From assembly GCF_018860505.1 (NCBI RefSeq), contig NZ_JAHKPU010000019.1, forward strand, positions 186,001 to 250,000: DNA of 64,000 bases, written 5' to 3'. Positions 45,166 to 54,121 of this stretch are shown here, piece by piece. The notes beneath the pieces are model-generated. The model saw nothing but the letters and a program-made list of their open reading frames with translations, did not search any database and was not told the origin of the DNA. Numbering within the stretch: the stretch's first letter is position 1; the number at the start of each line of letters is the position of its first letter. This DNA is from Pacificibacter marinus. Its GTDB lineage: Bacteria > Pseudomonadota > Alphaproteobacteria > Rhodobacterales > Rhodobacteraceae. The translations under genes and the position numbers were made by a program.

Positions 45166-46311
45166 ATGACAAACCATACCATTTTCGCCAATGCCAACCT
45201 TATTTTGAACGATGAAGTCCTGCGAGGCTCCTTGCGGGTCAAAGACGGGATCATCACCGATATCGACACAGGGCCAGCGGTGCCAACTGGTGCGATTGAT
45301 CTTGAGGGCGATTATCTTGCCCCCGGCATGGTCGAATTGCACACCGACAATCTAGAGCGCCACTTGGCCCCGCGCCCCAAAGTGGACTGGCCGCACCGCG
45401 CCGCGATTTTGGCCCATGACCGCGAGCTTGCAAGCACTGGCATCACCACAGTCTTTGATGCGCTGCGTGTGGGATCTATCATTTCAGCCCAGAAAGGCCG
45501 ATACAGCAAATACGCGCGTTCTATGGCGACCGAAATTTTAGAAATGCGCACGGCGGGAACCCTGCGGATCAGTCACCACATTCACCTGCGCGCTGAGGTG
45601 TGTTCGGAAACACTGCAAGAAGAACTGGATGAGTTCACGCCAGAGGATCGCATCGGGTTGGTCTCGATGATGGATCATACGCCAGGCCAACGCCAATTTG
45701 TTGATGTGCAGAAATTCAAAGATTACATCTGTGGCAAACAGGGCCTCAATGACGCCGAATTTGACACCTATGCTGCTTTCTTATGTGGCCTACAAGCCAA
45801 GCTTGGTCCACAGCATGAACGCGCCACAGCCAACGCAGCGCAACGCCTTGGGGCAACACTTGCAAGCCATGATGATACGACAGCAGCACAGGTGGCACAA
45901 AGCCTTTCACACGGTGTTCGGCTGGCCGAATTTCCGACCACATTAGAGGCTGCAAACGCCTGTAGAGACGCAGGGATCGCAACCATCATGGGCGCGCCGA
46001 ACCTTATTCGCGGAGGATCGCATTCGGGCAATGTTGCGGCCTGTGAACTGGCGCGACTTGACCGATTGGATATCTTGTCGTCTGACTATGTACCTTCTGG
46101 GTTGCTCATGGCAGCGGTTCAACTGGGCGACCTTTGGGGGGATTTGGCGCGCGGGATCAGAACCGTGACAGCGCACCCTGCCAAAGCGGTTGGGTTGACA
46201 GACCGCGGGTCGCTCAAGATCAATCAACGCGCTGACCTTATTCGGTTTTCGATTATGGATGGCACCCCCGTTTTAAACGAAACATGGAGTGCAGGCCAAC
46301 GCGTGGCTTAA
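45166..46311 (+). CDS. phnM: C-P lyase pathway hydrolase PhnM
   Basis: The 381-residue amidohydrolase-like protein has the metal-site segment VELHTDNLERHLAPRP, HHIHLRAEVCS, VSMMDHTPGQRQF, LASHDDTTAAQV, GAPNLIRGGSHSGN and DILSSDYVPSGLL. It removes pyrophosphate from the phosphonate-ribose triphosphate made by PhnGHI before PhnJ acts. ATG 45166 lies in the 50-base gap shared with the divergent DUF1045 gene. It is the last gene of the locus. Confidence 0.95.
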   Translation: MTNHTIFANANLILNDEVLRGSLRVKDGIITDIDTGPAVPTGAIDLEGDYLAPGMVELHTDNLERHLAPRPKVDWPHRAAILAHDRELASTGITTVFDALRVGSIISAQKGRYSKYARSMATEILEMRTAGTLRISHHIHLRAEVCSETLQEELDEFTPEDRIGLVSMMDHTPGQRQFVDVQKFKDYICGKQGLNDAEFDTYAAFLCGLQAKLGPQHERATANAAQRLGATLASHDDTTAAQVAQSLSHGVRLAEFPTTLEAANACRDAGIATIMGAPNLIRGGSHSGNVAACELARLDRLDILSSDYVPSGLLMAAVQLGDLWGDLARGIRTVTAHPAKAVGLTDRGSLKINQRADLIRFSIMDGTPVLNETWSAGQRVA

Positions 46312-46342
46312 ACGTTATCTGCCAGATTGCGAAACATGTTTA

Positions 46343-46388
46343 ATATCAAAGGGCGTCGTGCCAATTTGGCCATTATGCCCTTTGATAT
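46343..46388. repeat. nested perfect inverted repeat after phnM
   Basis: ATATCAAAGGGC (46343-46354) and GCCCTTTGATAT (46377-46388) are exact complements. The loop contains a second exact inverted repeat, GCCAA-T-TTGGC (46360-46370). No T run follows. It lies 31 bases past phnM and before the convergent AraC gene, so it may be a bidirectional terminator or a regulator site. Confidence 0.8.
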
Positions 46389-46454
46389 GAATTGACAAAA
46401 ACGGACTAAGGTCACGCAGGCTGATCAACAGGCAGCACAATAAAGCGACATAGC

Positions 46455-47480
46455 TCACTTCGACAGCAAGGTATCCGATGGTTTTTCACCAAAACGCAAA
46501 CGATATGTTTTAGCGAATTCACCCATGTGAATATACCCGAGGCGCGCAGCGATTTCGCTTACTTTTTCTTCCGGGTCTGCGGCAAGCAACTCCTGACGTG
46601 CCTTCAATAACCGCTGCTCTCGCAAGAACTGGCCAGGCGTGCAGCCGCGGAATTTCCGAAAGTTCATGTTCAGCGTTCGGACGCTCACGCCTGCTACATT
46701 TGCGATCTCTGACAATGTTGGTGCTTCAGCGGCATACTCAACCATATAGCTTTCTGCATTTCTAATGCTGTGTGGCGTGATGCAATGTTGCTTGGCATCA
46801 AGGTCCAAACCGCTCCTCACCGCCCAGCTTCTAAGCAAGTTACTCGCAAGCGTTTCCTCAATATGGCGGACATTGCGAGGTGTTAAGGTTCGGTTTTCGT
46901 CATTTAAAAGATGAAACGCATAGAGCAAACTTGCATGCCAGCATGTATCGACACCTCCGAATCCGATGCGCGGATTCCATGCCTCGCGGTCTGGAACATT
47001 TCCAAACCAACTCAAGCCGATCTCGTCAAGCATCTGGTGAGGAAAGATCAACCCAAGCTGAACATTATCTGCGCTCATGTTCGTTTCGGTCGATATTTTA
47101 GACAGATCTACAATGGCACTTTCACCCGCGCCTTCTGCGACATCAGCCCCTCCATTCGCAGAGGTAATAGCATGTCCTTGTAGGTTTGTTGTCACAACGA
47201 CTGGTGATCCGCTCACCTGTTCGGCGTTGATGCGTATGCCCATGTCGTACCGTGTGCGCGATATTCCGATACGCCCGACCTGCGCGACTTGGATTTTACT
47301 TTGTAGTTTTTCAATTTTTCCGCTTGGTGAGAACGTCACAGCGCCAGCACGTTCACTTCCCCATGCCGACAATTCATCCCAATCAGAGGCCGTGAAGGAC
47401 TGCTCGCCGCAAAGTGGTTTGGCAAAAGTACGCAATGGGGAATTTTGAATCGTTAAGCGCAAATCATTATTCATATTCAT
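46455..47480 (-). CDS. AraC-family regulator, first of a divergent paralogous pair
   Basis: The 341-residue protein has an AraC-binding-like N-terminal domain with the short motif DWDELSAWG near residue 33. The C-terminal double helix-turn-helix covers about 245-335 (LSEIANVAGVSVRTLNMNF, GCTPGQFLREQRLLKARQEL, VSEIAARLGYIHMGEFAKTY, RFGEKPSDTL). The start has GGAG 7 bases upstream. The protein resembles the other AraC regulator in the window over its whole length (SLSWFG/GLSWFG, FRGxTPGQFLREQRL). The effector is unknown. Confidence 0.9.
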   Translation of the reverse strand: MNMNNDLRLTIQNSPLRTFAKPLCGEQSFTASDWDELSAWGSERAGAVTFSPSGKIEKLQSKIQVAQVGRIGISRTRYDMGIRINAEQVSGSPVVVTTNLQGHAITSANGGADVAEGAGESAIVDLSKISTETNMSADNVQLGLIFPHQMLDEIGLSWFGNVPDREAWNPRIGFGGVDTCWHASLLYAFHLLNDENRTLTPRNVRHIEETLASNLLRSWAVRSGLDLDAKQHCITPHSIRNAESYMVEYAAEAPTLSEIANVAGVSVRTLNMNFRKFRGCTPGQFLREQRLLKARQELLAADPEEKVSEIAARLGYIHMGEFAKTYRLRFGEKPSDTLLSK

Positions 47481-48197
47481 AACTACTCTCCTATGCCTAA
47501 CAGACTGTCTCGATTGTGGATCACGGTAGGAGCTCGTATTTTATGAGCTCGCTATAAAATAATGTTATATGTCAACTCCTTGTCGCCTAGTGGGACAGTG
47601 CTCGGCGCATTATTTATGTCATGCCTGACATCACCGAAATGCTCGGTATACGCCGTTACATTTCATCAAAGACCGTGGTGTGATCTGCGTTTTTTTCAAA
47701 ACTCAGAAAGAACAGTGCTGTCTCTTTAAGAGTAACACATCCCTTAGGTTGTACCTACACCCATCGAGGCTTTCTTAGGGCTGAATGGGGCAAAGTGCGA
47801 ACAAGATTGCCACTTTCAGATAGGATTGCCATTTTCCGACACTCCAGAAACCCTTCTCTCCCTTCCTACGGCGACACAATCGCACCACACGAAATCGTCC
47901 ATTGTCATACCGTGAACGCGACACGTGACTATAAGGAATGGCGGCCGAACTGGCACTTCACTTGGTACAGATGCAAAGCGGCCTGCCGCTTTATTTTCTA
48001 GCAACTCGGGCGGCCATAAAACAGCATTCAAGGCACATCAATGCACAAAAAACAGGCCGCAGCGACGCGCCGCTACAAATATGCCGCTCAATCAAAAACT
48101 GTGCTGGAACCTCAACTATAAGCTGAGTAAAGAAAGCATGTATGATTGTGTTAACTATGAAGTATCGATTTAAATCCTCAATAGCTAGGACACGATT
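47481..48197. promoter_or_regulatory. 717-bp region between the two divergent AraC regulators
   Basis: No gene is supported. It holds several possible regulatory repeats: GAGCTC twice around an AT-rich centre (about 47531-47551), a perfect palindrome ATGTCA-TGCC-TGACAT (47616-47631), and two direct repeats GATTGCCACTTTC and GATTGCCATTTTC starting at 47805 and 47824. The 19-base spacing is close to the roughly two-turn spacing bound by AraC dimers. Confidence 0.55.
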
Positions 48198-49241
48198 TTG
48201 GCCACCTCCAAACATATGAATCCTTCGCATTTATGCACCTTCAAATTAGACAACTGGGATGAGTTGTCTAATTCGGGCGATTGGGATGAGCTATCTGAAA
48301 AACTGACCGAGATTTGTTCTCCTGTGAAAATTATACCGCTTGGACAATCTCCGTTGAGCACACTCCATTCGACGCAAATAGGTCGCATCAGGATTTCACA
48401 AACCAATTACGGTGCTGCGGTGGTGACTGACGTCGATGAAGTCAAGGGGGCCCCTATTGTCGCTACGACCAACATTCGCGGCAATTCCAACCCAACAACT
48501 GAAAATGGAACAACCATAACAAACCCTGCTGGTAAAAGTTTTGTATTCGACATCTCCAAGCGCCCTCATACATCGCAATTGGATAAAGACAACATTCAAG
48601 TCCAGTTCGCGTTTCCGCCTAAACTATTGAATGAAATGAGTCTTAGCTGGTTCGGAGAAAGCCTAGATCAGTCCGATTGGCAGATTAAAACCGATTTTGG
48701 AGGGTATGGAACAAGTTGGCATGCAGCCATAACCTATGTTACTCAACTTCTCTCAAATCCGATAAATCACATCAACGCGCGTCAAATAAAGCATATAGAA
48801 GAAACCATATGCGTGAACCTACTTGAGCACTGGGCAGCACAATCCGGTGTGGATTTAAACACGGGCGGATATAGCATTGTTCCGCAAGTTGTGCGCGTGG
48901 CAGAAGAGTACATCGTCGAACACGCCGGCGAGGCGCCGACATTGGCACAAATCGCGCAAGAGGCAAATGTCAGCGTCAGAAGTCTTTCCTTGAATTTCAA
49001 AAAATTTCGCGGCTCTACTCCGGGGCAGTTTTTACGAGAGCAACGCCTGCAAACTGCGCGCAAGCTTTTACTTGACGCTGGCCCTGGACAAACGGTCCAA
49101 CAAATCGCGCATAGGTTGAGTTATTCGCACATGGGCGAGTTCGCGAAAGCCTACCGCGAACGCTTTGGAGAGCTCCCATCAGACACCCTAAAACATACCG
49201 CATACCACAAACATATAACGGATCGACGAGAGACAATCTGA
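48198..49241 (+). CDS. AraC-family regulator, second of a divergent paralogous pair
   Basis: The 347-residue protein is similar in length and layout to the other AraC regulator. The N-terminal domain holds the WDELS motif twice (NWDELSNSGDWDELSEKL). The C-terminal helix-turn-helix region has LAQIAQEANVSVRSLSLNF, FRGSTPGQFLREQRL and HRLSYSHMGEFAKAYRERFG. The start is a TTG with AGGA 7 bases before it; ATG 48216, six codons on, lacks a site. A short C-terminal extension (HTAYHKHITDRRETI) is absent from its paralogue. Base composition is more A+T-rich than the phn locus. Confidence 0.85.
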   Translation: MATSKHMNPSHLCTFKLDNWDELSNSGDWDELSEKLTEICSPVKIIPLGQSPLSTLHSTQIGRIRISQTNYGAAVVTDVDEVKGAPIVATTNIRGNSNPTTENGTTITNPAGKSFVFDISKRPHTSQLDKDNIQVQFAFPPKLLNEMSLSWFGESLDQSDWQIKTDFGGYGTSWHAAITYVTQLLSNPINHINARQIKHIEETICVNLLEHWAAQSGVDLNTGGYSIVPQVVRVAEEYIVEHAGEAPTLAQIAQEANVSVRSLSLNFKKFRGSTPGQFLREQRLQTARKLLLDAGPGQTVQQIAHRLSYSHMGEFAKAYRERFGELPSDTLKHTAYHKHITDRRETI

Positions 49242-49442
49242 TCTAAGTGTCTAGCGTGTGACTATGTACACAAAAGCAATGCGAGATGACATATATCGCA
49301 AAGACAGGCCAATGTCGGACCGGCGAAAATATATGAAAAGCGCGACACGGCCCTATCAGACTTTAAGCGGCCACAGGTCTGAAAACGGCAAGGCGCCTTA
49401 GGCACTCTGGCCGATTTCAGCAAAACATTGGCTTGTGGACGT

Positions 49443-50360
49443 CTAACCTTTTGAATCAATCCGCAGGCTGGGTGGTAGCATAAGCACGGAAGCCTTGCTC
49501 GGGCTTGGCTTTACATCTGAACGCAACAACTCGGCCAAAACAACGTTTTCGTCCTTCGTGTGCTTTTGTATCGCAGAATTTAAGGCGGTATAAATGCTAC
49601 GCATGTTGCTTTTGCTGCAATCGTAGTGGGCCGAATTTTCGGCTGTGGCATCGCTGCCTGCTGTCGCGACATCGGCCAATTCGTGAAGCAACTCGTTTTC
49701 CGCCTCAATTTCCAACGAGGAACTGCCAAGGCCTTCACTCAGCTCACGCACCAATTTAACCTTACTCCTCAACTGAGCAACTGTGTTTGGCTTATCATCG
49801 GGTGTTGAGGTCTCAATGAGTTCAACGGGGGTCTCTTTTTTATCGGCAGGATGTCTTAAATGCCGCTTGATGATATCTTCAGACTTATCGCCGTTTTTCT
49901 TAGCCTCTTGTTCAGCTTTCAAACGTTTCTGCCGAGCGGCTCTGACCGCTGCCCGTTTTTTTTGTCTGGCACGCGCCCGTGCCTCGGACTGACCATCTTG
50001 CTCAGGCTTATTTTTTGCTTTGATAGCCTCTGTAGCGGGGGCTGGCTCTTGCGCCCCTTGGCCGCTTTCAGATTTCGCACTATCGGCAGCTTTGGGTGAC
50101 TGCGTTTTTGCGACAGGCGCCTGACTGACCGAGCGATATGCTGGGCTTTTAGGCCCTCGCGCGCGATACACGTCCTCCTGTACATCGGCGGAAGGAACCT
50201 CTGGGGTCAAAGGGGCTGCACCAAAAGATCTATCATCCGCCACGACGCCCTTAAAATACTCAGCTATCGCGCGCATTGTCGATTGAGGATCATCAAAGCC
50301 CTGCAAAGTACAGCTAAACGTCCCATAAGTTACAGTTATCATTTTGCTATTGTTCATCAT
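49443..50360 (-). CDS. charged repeat-rich protein with Rhodobacteraceae N-terminal module
   Basis: The 305-residue protein begins with MITVTYGTFSCTLQGFDDP and TMRAIAEYFKGVVADDRSFG. I recall this start on larger Rhodobacteraceae proteins that are often loosely named chemotaxis protein CheA. No kinase, Hpt or response-regulator domain is visible. The middle is low-complexity, Lys/Ala/Arg/Glu-rich and probably disordered or coiled coil (QKKRAAVRAARQKRLKAEQ). The C-terminal part is helical and ends in a LLRSDVKPSPSKASVLMLPP segment. It appears to be a short version. Function is unknown. Confidence 0.75.
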   Translation of the reverse strand: MMNNSKMITVTYGTFSCTLQGFDDPQSTMRAIAEYFKGVVADDRSFGAAPLTPEVPSADVQEDVYRARGPKSPAYRSVSQAPVAKTQSPKAADSAKSESGQGAQEPAPATEAIKAKNKPEQDGQSEARARARQKKRAAVRAARQKRLKAEQEAKKNGDKSEDIIKRHLRHPADKKETPVELIETSTPDDKPNTVAQLRSKVKLVRELSEGLGSSSLEIEAENELLHELADVATAGSDATAENSAHYDCSKSNMRSIYTALNSAIQKHTKDENVVLAELLRSDVKPSPSKASVLMLPPSLRIDSKG

Positions 50361-50460
50361 ATCCTGCTCGGCCCAATTTTTGTTTAGGTTATCGCCGATC
50401 TCCGTCGACGCTTCGCTTATTCAGGACACAAGTTTTGCTTCGGCTGCGTGTCCGGTGCAG

Positions 50461-50492
50461 CCTGCCGAGCAAGTGGGGAATTGCTCGGCAGG
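50461..50492 (-). terminator. strong hairpin after the RTX/Hint gene
   Basis: CCTGCCGAGCAA (50461-50472) and TTGCTCGGCAGG (50481-50492) are exact complements with an 8-base loop. It lies 26 bases after the stop of the RTX/Hint gene. The longer T run is on the plus-strand side, so the hairpin may act in either direction or protect the transcript end. Confidence 0.75.
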
Positions 50493-50517
50493 ATTCGATT
50501 GTTTTTGAACAGAAGCG

Positions 50518-52641
50518 TTAAGAGAAAATACGCTTGTCGTTGCGGGCTGAACGCTCTGCCAATTTGCGGGCTTGTCGTCCGGGCACCAAAAGGCGCACGG
50601 CGTCTGTGCCAGCATCAGGGTCGGCTTGCAGTCCAGGGAAAATCGCATAAATTTCTTCACGCGCTTTCGGGCTGATCGATTTGAGAGCTTCGGCCCCCGT
50701 GTAAAGGCTTTCTGTTCGTGCGCCGTTTGAAAACACGATCTGATGCTCTTCAAACAAGAAGTGCACATAAGTCACTTCGGCCATGTCTTCCGCGACCTCA
50801 ACACCATCAAGTTCGATCAAATGCTTGGCGCCAACCAAGACTTCATTCACACCGAACATACGCTCTGCGATCTTTGAATTCGCAAGAACGCGGTGTTGTG
50901 GGGAAACGGTCAAATCTTGCGTCGGCATGTCATTGCCCAAAGCCCCAGCGCGGATACGGATTGGGCGGAGTTTTGGGTTCTCTGTCAGGTCTTGCGCAGA
51001 CAATTTGCGCATGCCGATCCAACGGATAGGCTGATACCCATCATCAAGTGTCAGAACCTTATCACCAACTTTGAGGTCCTCGACGGCAATTTCGCCCTCG
51101 CATGTCTTGATCAATGTTCCTGAAGCGAAACAAACCACAGCCGTTTGATCTTCGGTTAACCCACCAGTGATCCCTGTCATCGTCAACGTCGGACCAGACA
51201 TATCGGTGCCGTCAAAGTTGACAACCCCATCAGCCAGATCATGGTTGAGTGCGGTAATCGCATGTGCAAAATCGGTGCCGTTTGCGGCGTTGTAATCTGC
51301 TAGGGTGCTGTCGTTAAAAATGGCGCTTAGATCAACAAAATCATTATTTGTTGTGTCATCATCGTCATAAGGGCCACCGCTATCGGTGCCGAAATCGGTG
51401 ATAATATCATTGCCGCGATCGGTGCCTGACCAAACAAATTCATCGTCACCAGAACCACCTGTCAGCGTATCATCGTCATCACCGCCATCGATTAGATCGT
51501 TGCCGCCGCCGCCACTGAGAGTATCGTCTCCACCTAAGCCCCAGAGCTTGTTGTCAACATTATTACCTGTGATGGTATTTTCACCAGAGTTGCCGCGCAC
51601 GTTTTCAAAGTTGTGCACCTCAGTAATAAAACCAATATTTGTGGCAGCGCCCGTGTCATTCAGGGTAATTCCTACATCATATCCATCGACAACTGCAGCA
51701 TCAAACGCGACAGTATCTTCGCCGTCGCCGCCATCTAAGACTTCAGTGACTGATGACGATGTGTCGAGGAATCCGACCTCAGCAGTGTCGTCGCCCCCTT
51801 CAAGGTAAACCTTGTCATTGCCACTGCTTGTGGTCCCTGCGAGCCAAGTGTCATCACCGTCACCGCCGTAGACAGTATCATCGCCTTCGCCACCTTCGAT
51901 CGTGTCATTGCCTTCGCCGCCATAGATGGTGTCGGCACCAGCCCCGCCGGAAATGGTGTCGTTCCCCTCATCGCCATGGATCGTATCGTCTCCATCGCCA
52001 CCATTGAGGATATCGTCCCCAGTACCGCCGTGGATTTCATCATCACCGCTACCAGCATTGATTGTGTCGTTGCCAGAGTAGCCATAGACAACGTCATCGC
52101 CAGACTGATAGCCGATCCCTAACCAACCGGGGTCATAGTCGGTAATTTCATCGCCATCGTCATCTTCATACCCGACATTCATAACGTCGTCGCCAGATTT
52201 CCCGTCCACAACACCAGGGGTGCTTGGCGCGAGATCAAACGTTTCGGATGCGTCGATATCCAAAGACATGCTAATCGCGGTTAAAGCGGGAAAGCCTTCG
52301 GGGGCATACAGATAGATTTGAGTGCCTGTGCCGGTCTCTACTGAGAAAGCCATAATGGGGGTGGTGCCAACAAGAATACCACCGATGACGCCGCCCAGTC
52401 CTCCGCCAAGCAATCCAGCAGTTCCTGACCCAAGATATGTCATCGCTTGGTCTGGGTTGCCGTCGATCGCTACAGTGCTGGTGCCGCTGGCATCAAGCGT
52501 ACCATCATCATCCGTAAAGACACCGGAAACCGGAGTCTCAATAGCAGGCAAAAGAGTCGCGTCCAGCAGACCAGTATAAAGATCAAGGAGTTCGCCATTG
52601 TAAGCGTACAGGCTGTCGTTTGCGGTTAGTGTAACACTCAT
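50518..52641 (-). CDS. secreted RTX-repeat protein with C-terminal Hint domain
   Basis: The 707-residue protein lacks a Sec signal. An Asp-rich N-terminal region leads to RTX-type nonapeptide repeats in two blocks, about residues 190-265 (GGDGDDTIHGDEGNDTIS and similar) and 365-405 (GGDDTLSGGGGNDLIDGG). These bind calcium after export, usually by a type I system. The Hint domain (Hint_2 type) starts at about 502 with CFASGTLIKTCEGEIAVEDL and includes SPQHRVLANSKIAERMFG. It may self-process the protein. No type I exporter lies next to it. The ATG follows AAAGGATCGCAGTT. Confidence 0.88.
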   Translation of the reverse strand: MSVTLTANDSLYAYNGELLDLYTGLLDATLLPAIETPVSGVFTDDDGTLDASGTSTVAIDGNPDQAMTYLGSGTAGLLGGGLGGVIGGILVGTTPIMAFSVETGTGTQIYLYAPEGFPALTAISMSLDIDASETFDLAPSTPGVVDGKSGDDVMNVGYEDDDGDEITDYDPGWLGIGYQSGDDVVYGYSGNDTINAGSGDDEIHGGTGDDILNGGDGDDTIHGDEGNDTISGGAGADTIYGGEGNDTIEGGEGDDTVYGGDGDDTWLAGTTSSGNDKVYLEGGDDTAEVGFLDTSSSVTEVLDGGDGEDTVAFDAAVVDGYDVGITLNDTGAATNIGFITEVHNFENVRGNSGENTITGNNVDNKLWGLGGDDTLSGGGGNDLIDGGDDDDTLTGGSGDDEFVWSGTDRGNDIITDFGTDSGGPYDDDDTTNNDFVDLSAIFNDSTLADYNAANGTDFAHAITALNHDLADGVVNFDGTDMSGPTLTMTGITGGLTEDQTAVVCFASGTLIKTCEGEIAVEDLKVGDKVLTLDDGYQPIRWIGMRKLSAQDLTENPKLRPIRIRAGALGNDMPTQDLTVSPQHRVLANSKIAERMFGVNEVLVGAKHLIELDGVEVAEDMAEVTYVHFLFEEHQIVFSNGARTESLYTGAEALKSISPKAREEIYAIFPGLQADPDAGTDAVRLLVPGRQARKLAERSARNDKRIFS

Positions 52642-53614
52642 AACTGCGATCCTTTTGTATGGTTGACGGCCGAAGGCAGCCCGCTTTTCAGCACACTGGC
52701 ATCACGCACAGAGGCACAGCCTGTGGTTGTGGGAAAATTTTGTGGAATATTATGATCTGCCACGTATTTATCCTTTCCAGTGTCAACTCAGTAAAAACAC
52801 AACCTTCGAAGCGGCCCAGATTTGGGTTTCTAAAGGCAAATTTAATTTTCTATTGAGATAAATTTGACTGAAATGATTCCGTTTGTCGTGCAGAAATCAG
52901 CCCTGAAAAGCGCTATCGGGTTGATACTTGCCAATCACAGACAGGCGCTTCCGTTTGCCGATATCTGCAAGTGTTTTTTAGCTAATCCAAAAGTTGAAAA
53001 TTTATGCATGAATGCGCGCATGGATCTAAAAGCGGAAAGAATCAGACGAAAGTAATTGAAAATAAGCAATTTTATAAATTTTGAGTGGCATCGCTTTCCC
53101 TGCACCCTCAATTGTGACTTAGCTTTACACCGCTTGAAACGCGCCTTTGACCCCATCCTCAGGATCAAATCGAACCAAGAACAAATCCGATAGATACGCG
53201 TTGAACAGCTCCGATTTTGTGAGATGCCTTATCGTTTTCGGGCTTGAAGATTGGGAACCTGCAGCGGTGAAACCCATCACATTTTTTGCTCGTTCATAGG
53301 CAGGCTCATGGACCATCTCAAGACCGTCAACAAGTCGCTTTTCTATGACCCATCGCGCTCCAATTCCCGCTTAAGGAGAATAAGGTATTTTCTGAGGCTA
53401 CAATTTACACTTTGAAACACGCTCAAAACACGCGATCCTTAACATAAGAACGCTCCGTTCAACGATGAAACCCCAAGTGGAAAATCTTGCAACAGCGTTT
53501 GTTCTACACCTGCATAAGATTGGATTGTTGACACATGCCATGACAGCCATATCGCGTGGCCTACCCTGTCAGATAACAGGCGGGGCCGGCAGTAATCGCA
53601 TGAGGCGAGATCTG
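52642..53614. other. gene-poor, A+T-rich stretch with possible gene debris
   Basis: Nothing is clearly coding. A 63-codon minus-strand frame at 53125-53316 has sequence that could be a degraded gene (AYERAKNVMGF, NAYLSDLFLVRFDPEDG) but no recognised family. A 63-codon plus-strand frame at 52864-53055 is not convincing. The promoter of the RTX/Hint gene should lie just after 52642. Confidence 0.45.
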
Positions 53615-53734
53615 GCTATCCGAGCATTGAAGATGGCCATCTTCGAATACATCAATGGCCTCGTAAATCAGCCACGCCGTCACTCAACATTGGGCTCGAA
53701 AAGCCCTGTCGCCTTTGAGAGAAGTATGGCTCAA
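53615..53734 (+). pseudogene. IS3-family transposase (OrfB) remnant with internal deletion
   Basis: The frame reads AIRALKMAI, which resembles the middle of the IS3 integrase core. It then passes directly into FEYINGLVNQPRRHSTLG and SKSPVAFERS, the usual C-terminal end of IS3 OrfB. The intervening 50 or more residues of a normal protein are missing. The frame continues past the IS part into the reverse strand of the integrase remnant, so no proper stop is left. No intact terminal repeats are visible. Confidence 0.7.
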
Positions 53735-53759
53735 ACAAGCACTTGGAGCGGCGCTAGAG

Positions 53760-54121
53760 CGCGACAGGCCCAACTTGTCTTCGATCTGCTGCTTGCTTAC
53801 AAACGCCGCGTCGATCTTGGCGAAGGTATTGCCATGCGCTTCGCGCGCAAGAGCTTTTGCTTCTTGTTTGGCTTCACTAGGGGCAATGCCCTCAGCCACT
53901 TGGGATCGCACAACCTCTTTGGCCTTGCGCGCCTGTGCAAGCGATACGTCGGGATACTGACCAATCGACAAAAGCCGCTCTTTCCCGTGCATTCTGTATT
54001 TGAATTACCAAAGCTTTGAGCCGCTTGGCTTCACCAAGATATACAGGCCTTCAAAATCAGAAACTTTATAGGGTTTATCCTTAGGCTTTAAGAATCGCAG
54101 CTGAGAATCGCTTAAAGGCAT
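53760..54121 (-). pseudogene. P4-type tyrosine integrase remnant, N-terminal part with in-frame stop
   Basis: From ATG 54121 the frame reads LSDSQLRFLKPKDKPYK and GLYILVKPSGSKLW. A TAA stop at 54005-54007 follows, and then the same frame carries on with FKYRMHGKERLLSIGQYPDV and LAQARKAKEVVRSQVAEGI. This is the DUF4102 N-terminal domain of P4-type integrases, broken by one nonsense codon with no frameshift. The core-binding and catalytic domains are lost where the IS3 remnant begins. It lies just beside tRNA-Thr, the usual place for such integrases. Confidence 0.85.

Noticed and set aside
44462-45169. Plus-strand frame opposite the DUF1045 gene
   Set aside because: The minus strand carries both HxT motifs and a family-typical start; the plus-strand frame has no recognisable feature.
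51870-52070. Imperfect DNA repeats resembling a repeat array
   Set aside because: They encode RTX nonapeptides in one reading frame. Spacing follows the 9-codon protein repeat, so this is not CRISPR.
52864-53055. 63-codon plus-strand frame in the gene-poor region
   Set aside because: No ribosome site, no recognisable residues and no conserved neighbours support it.
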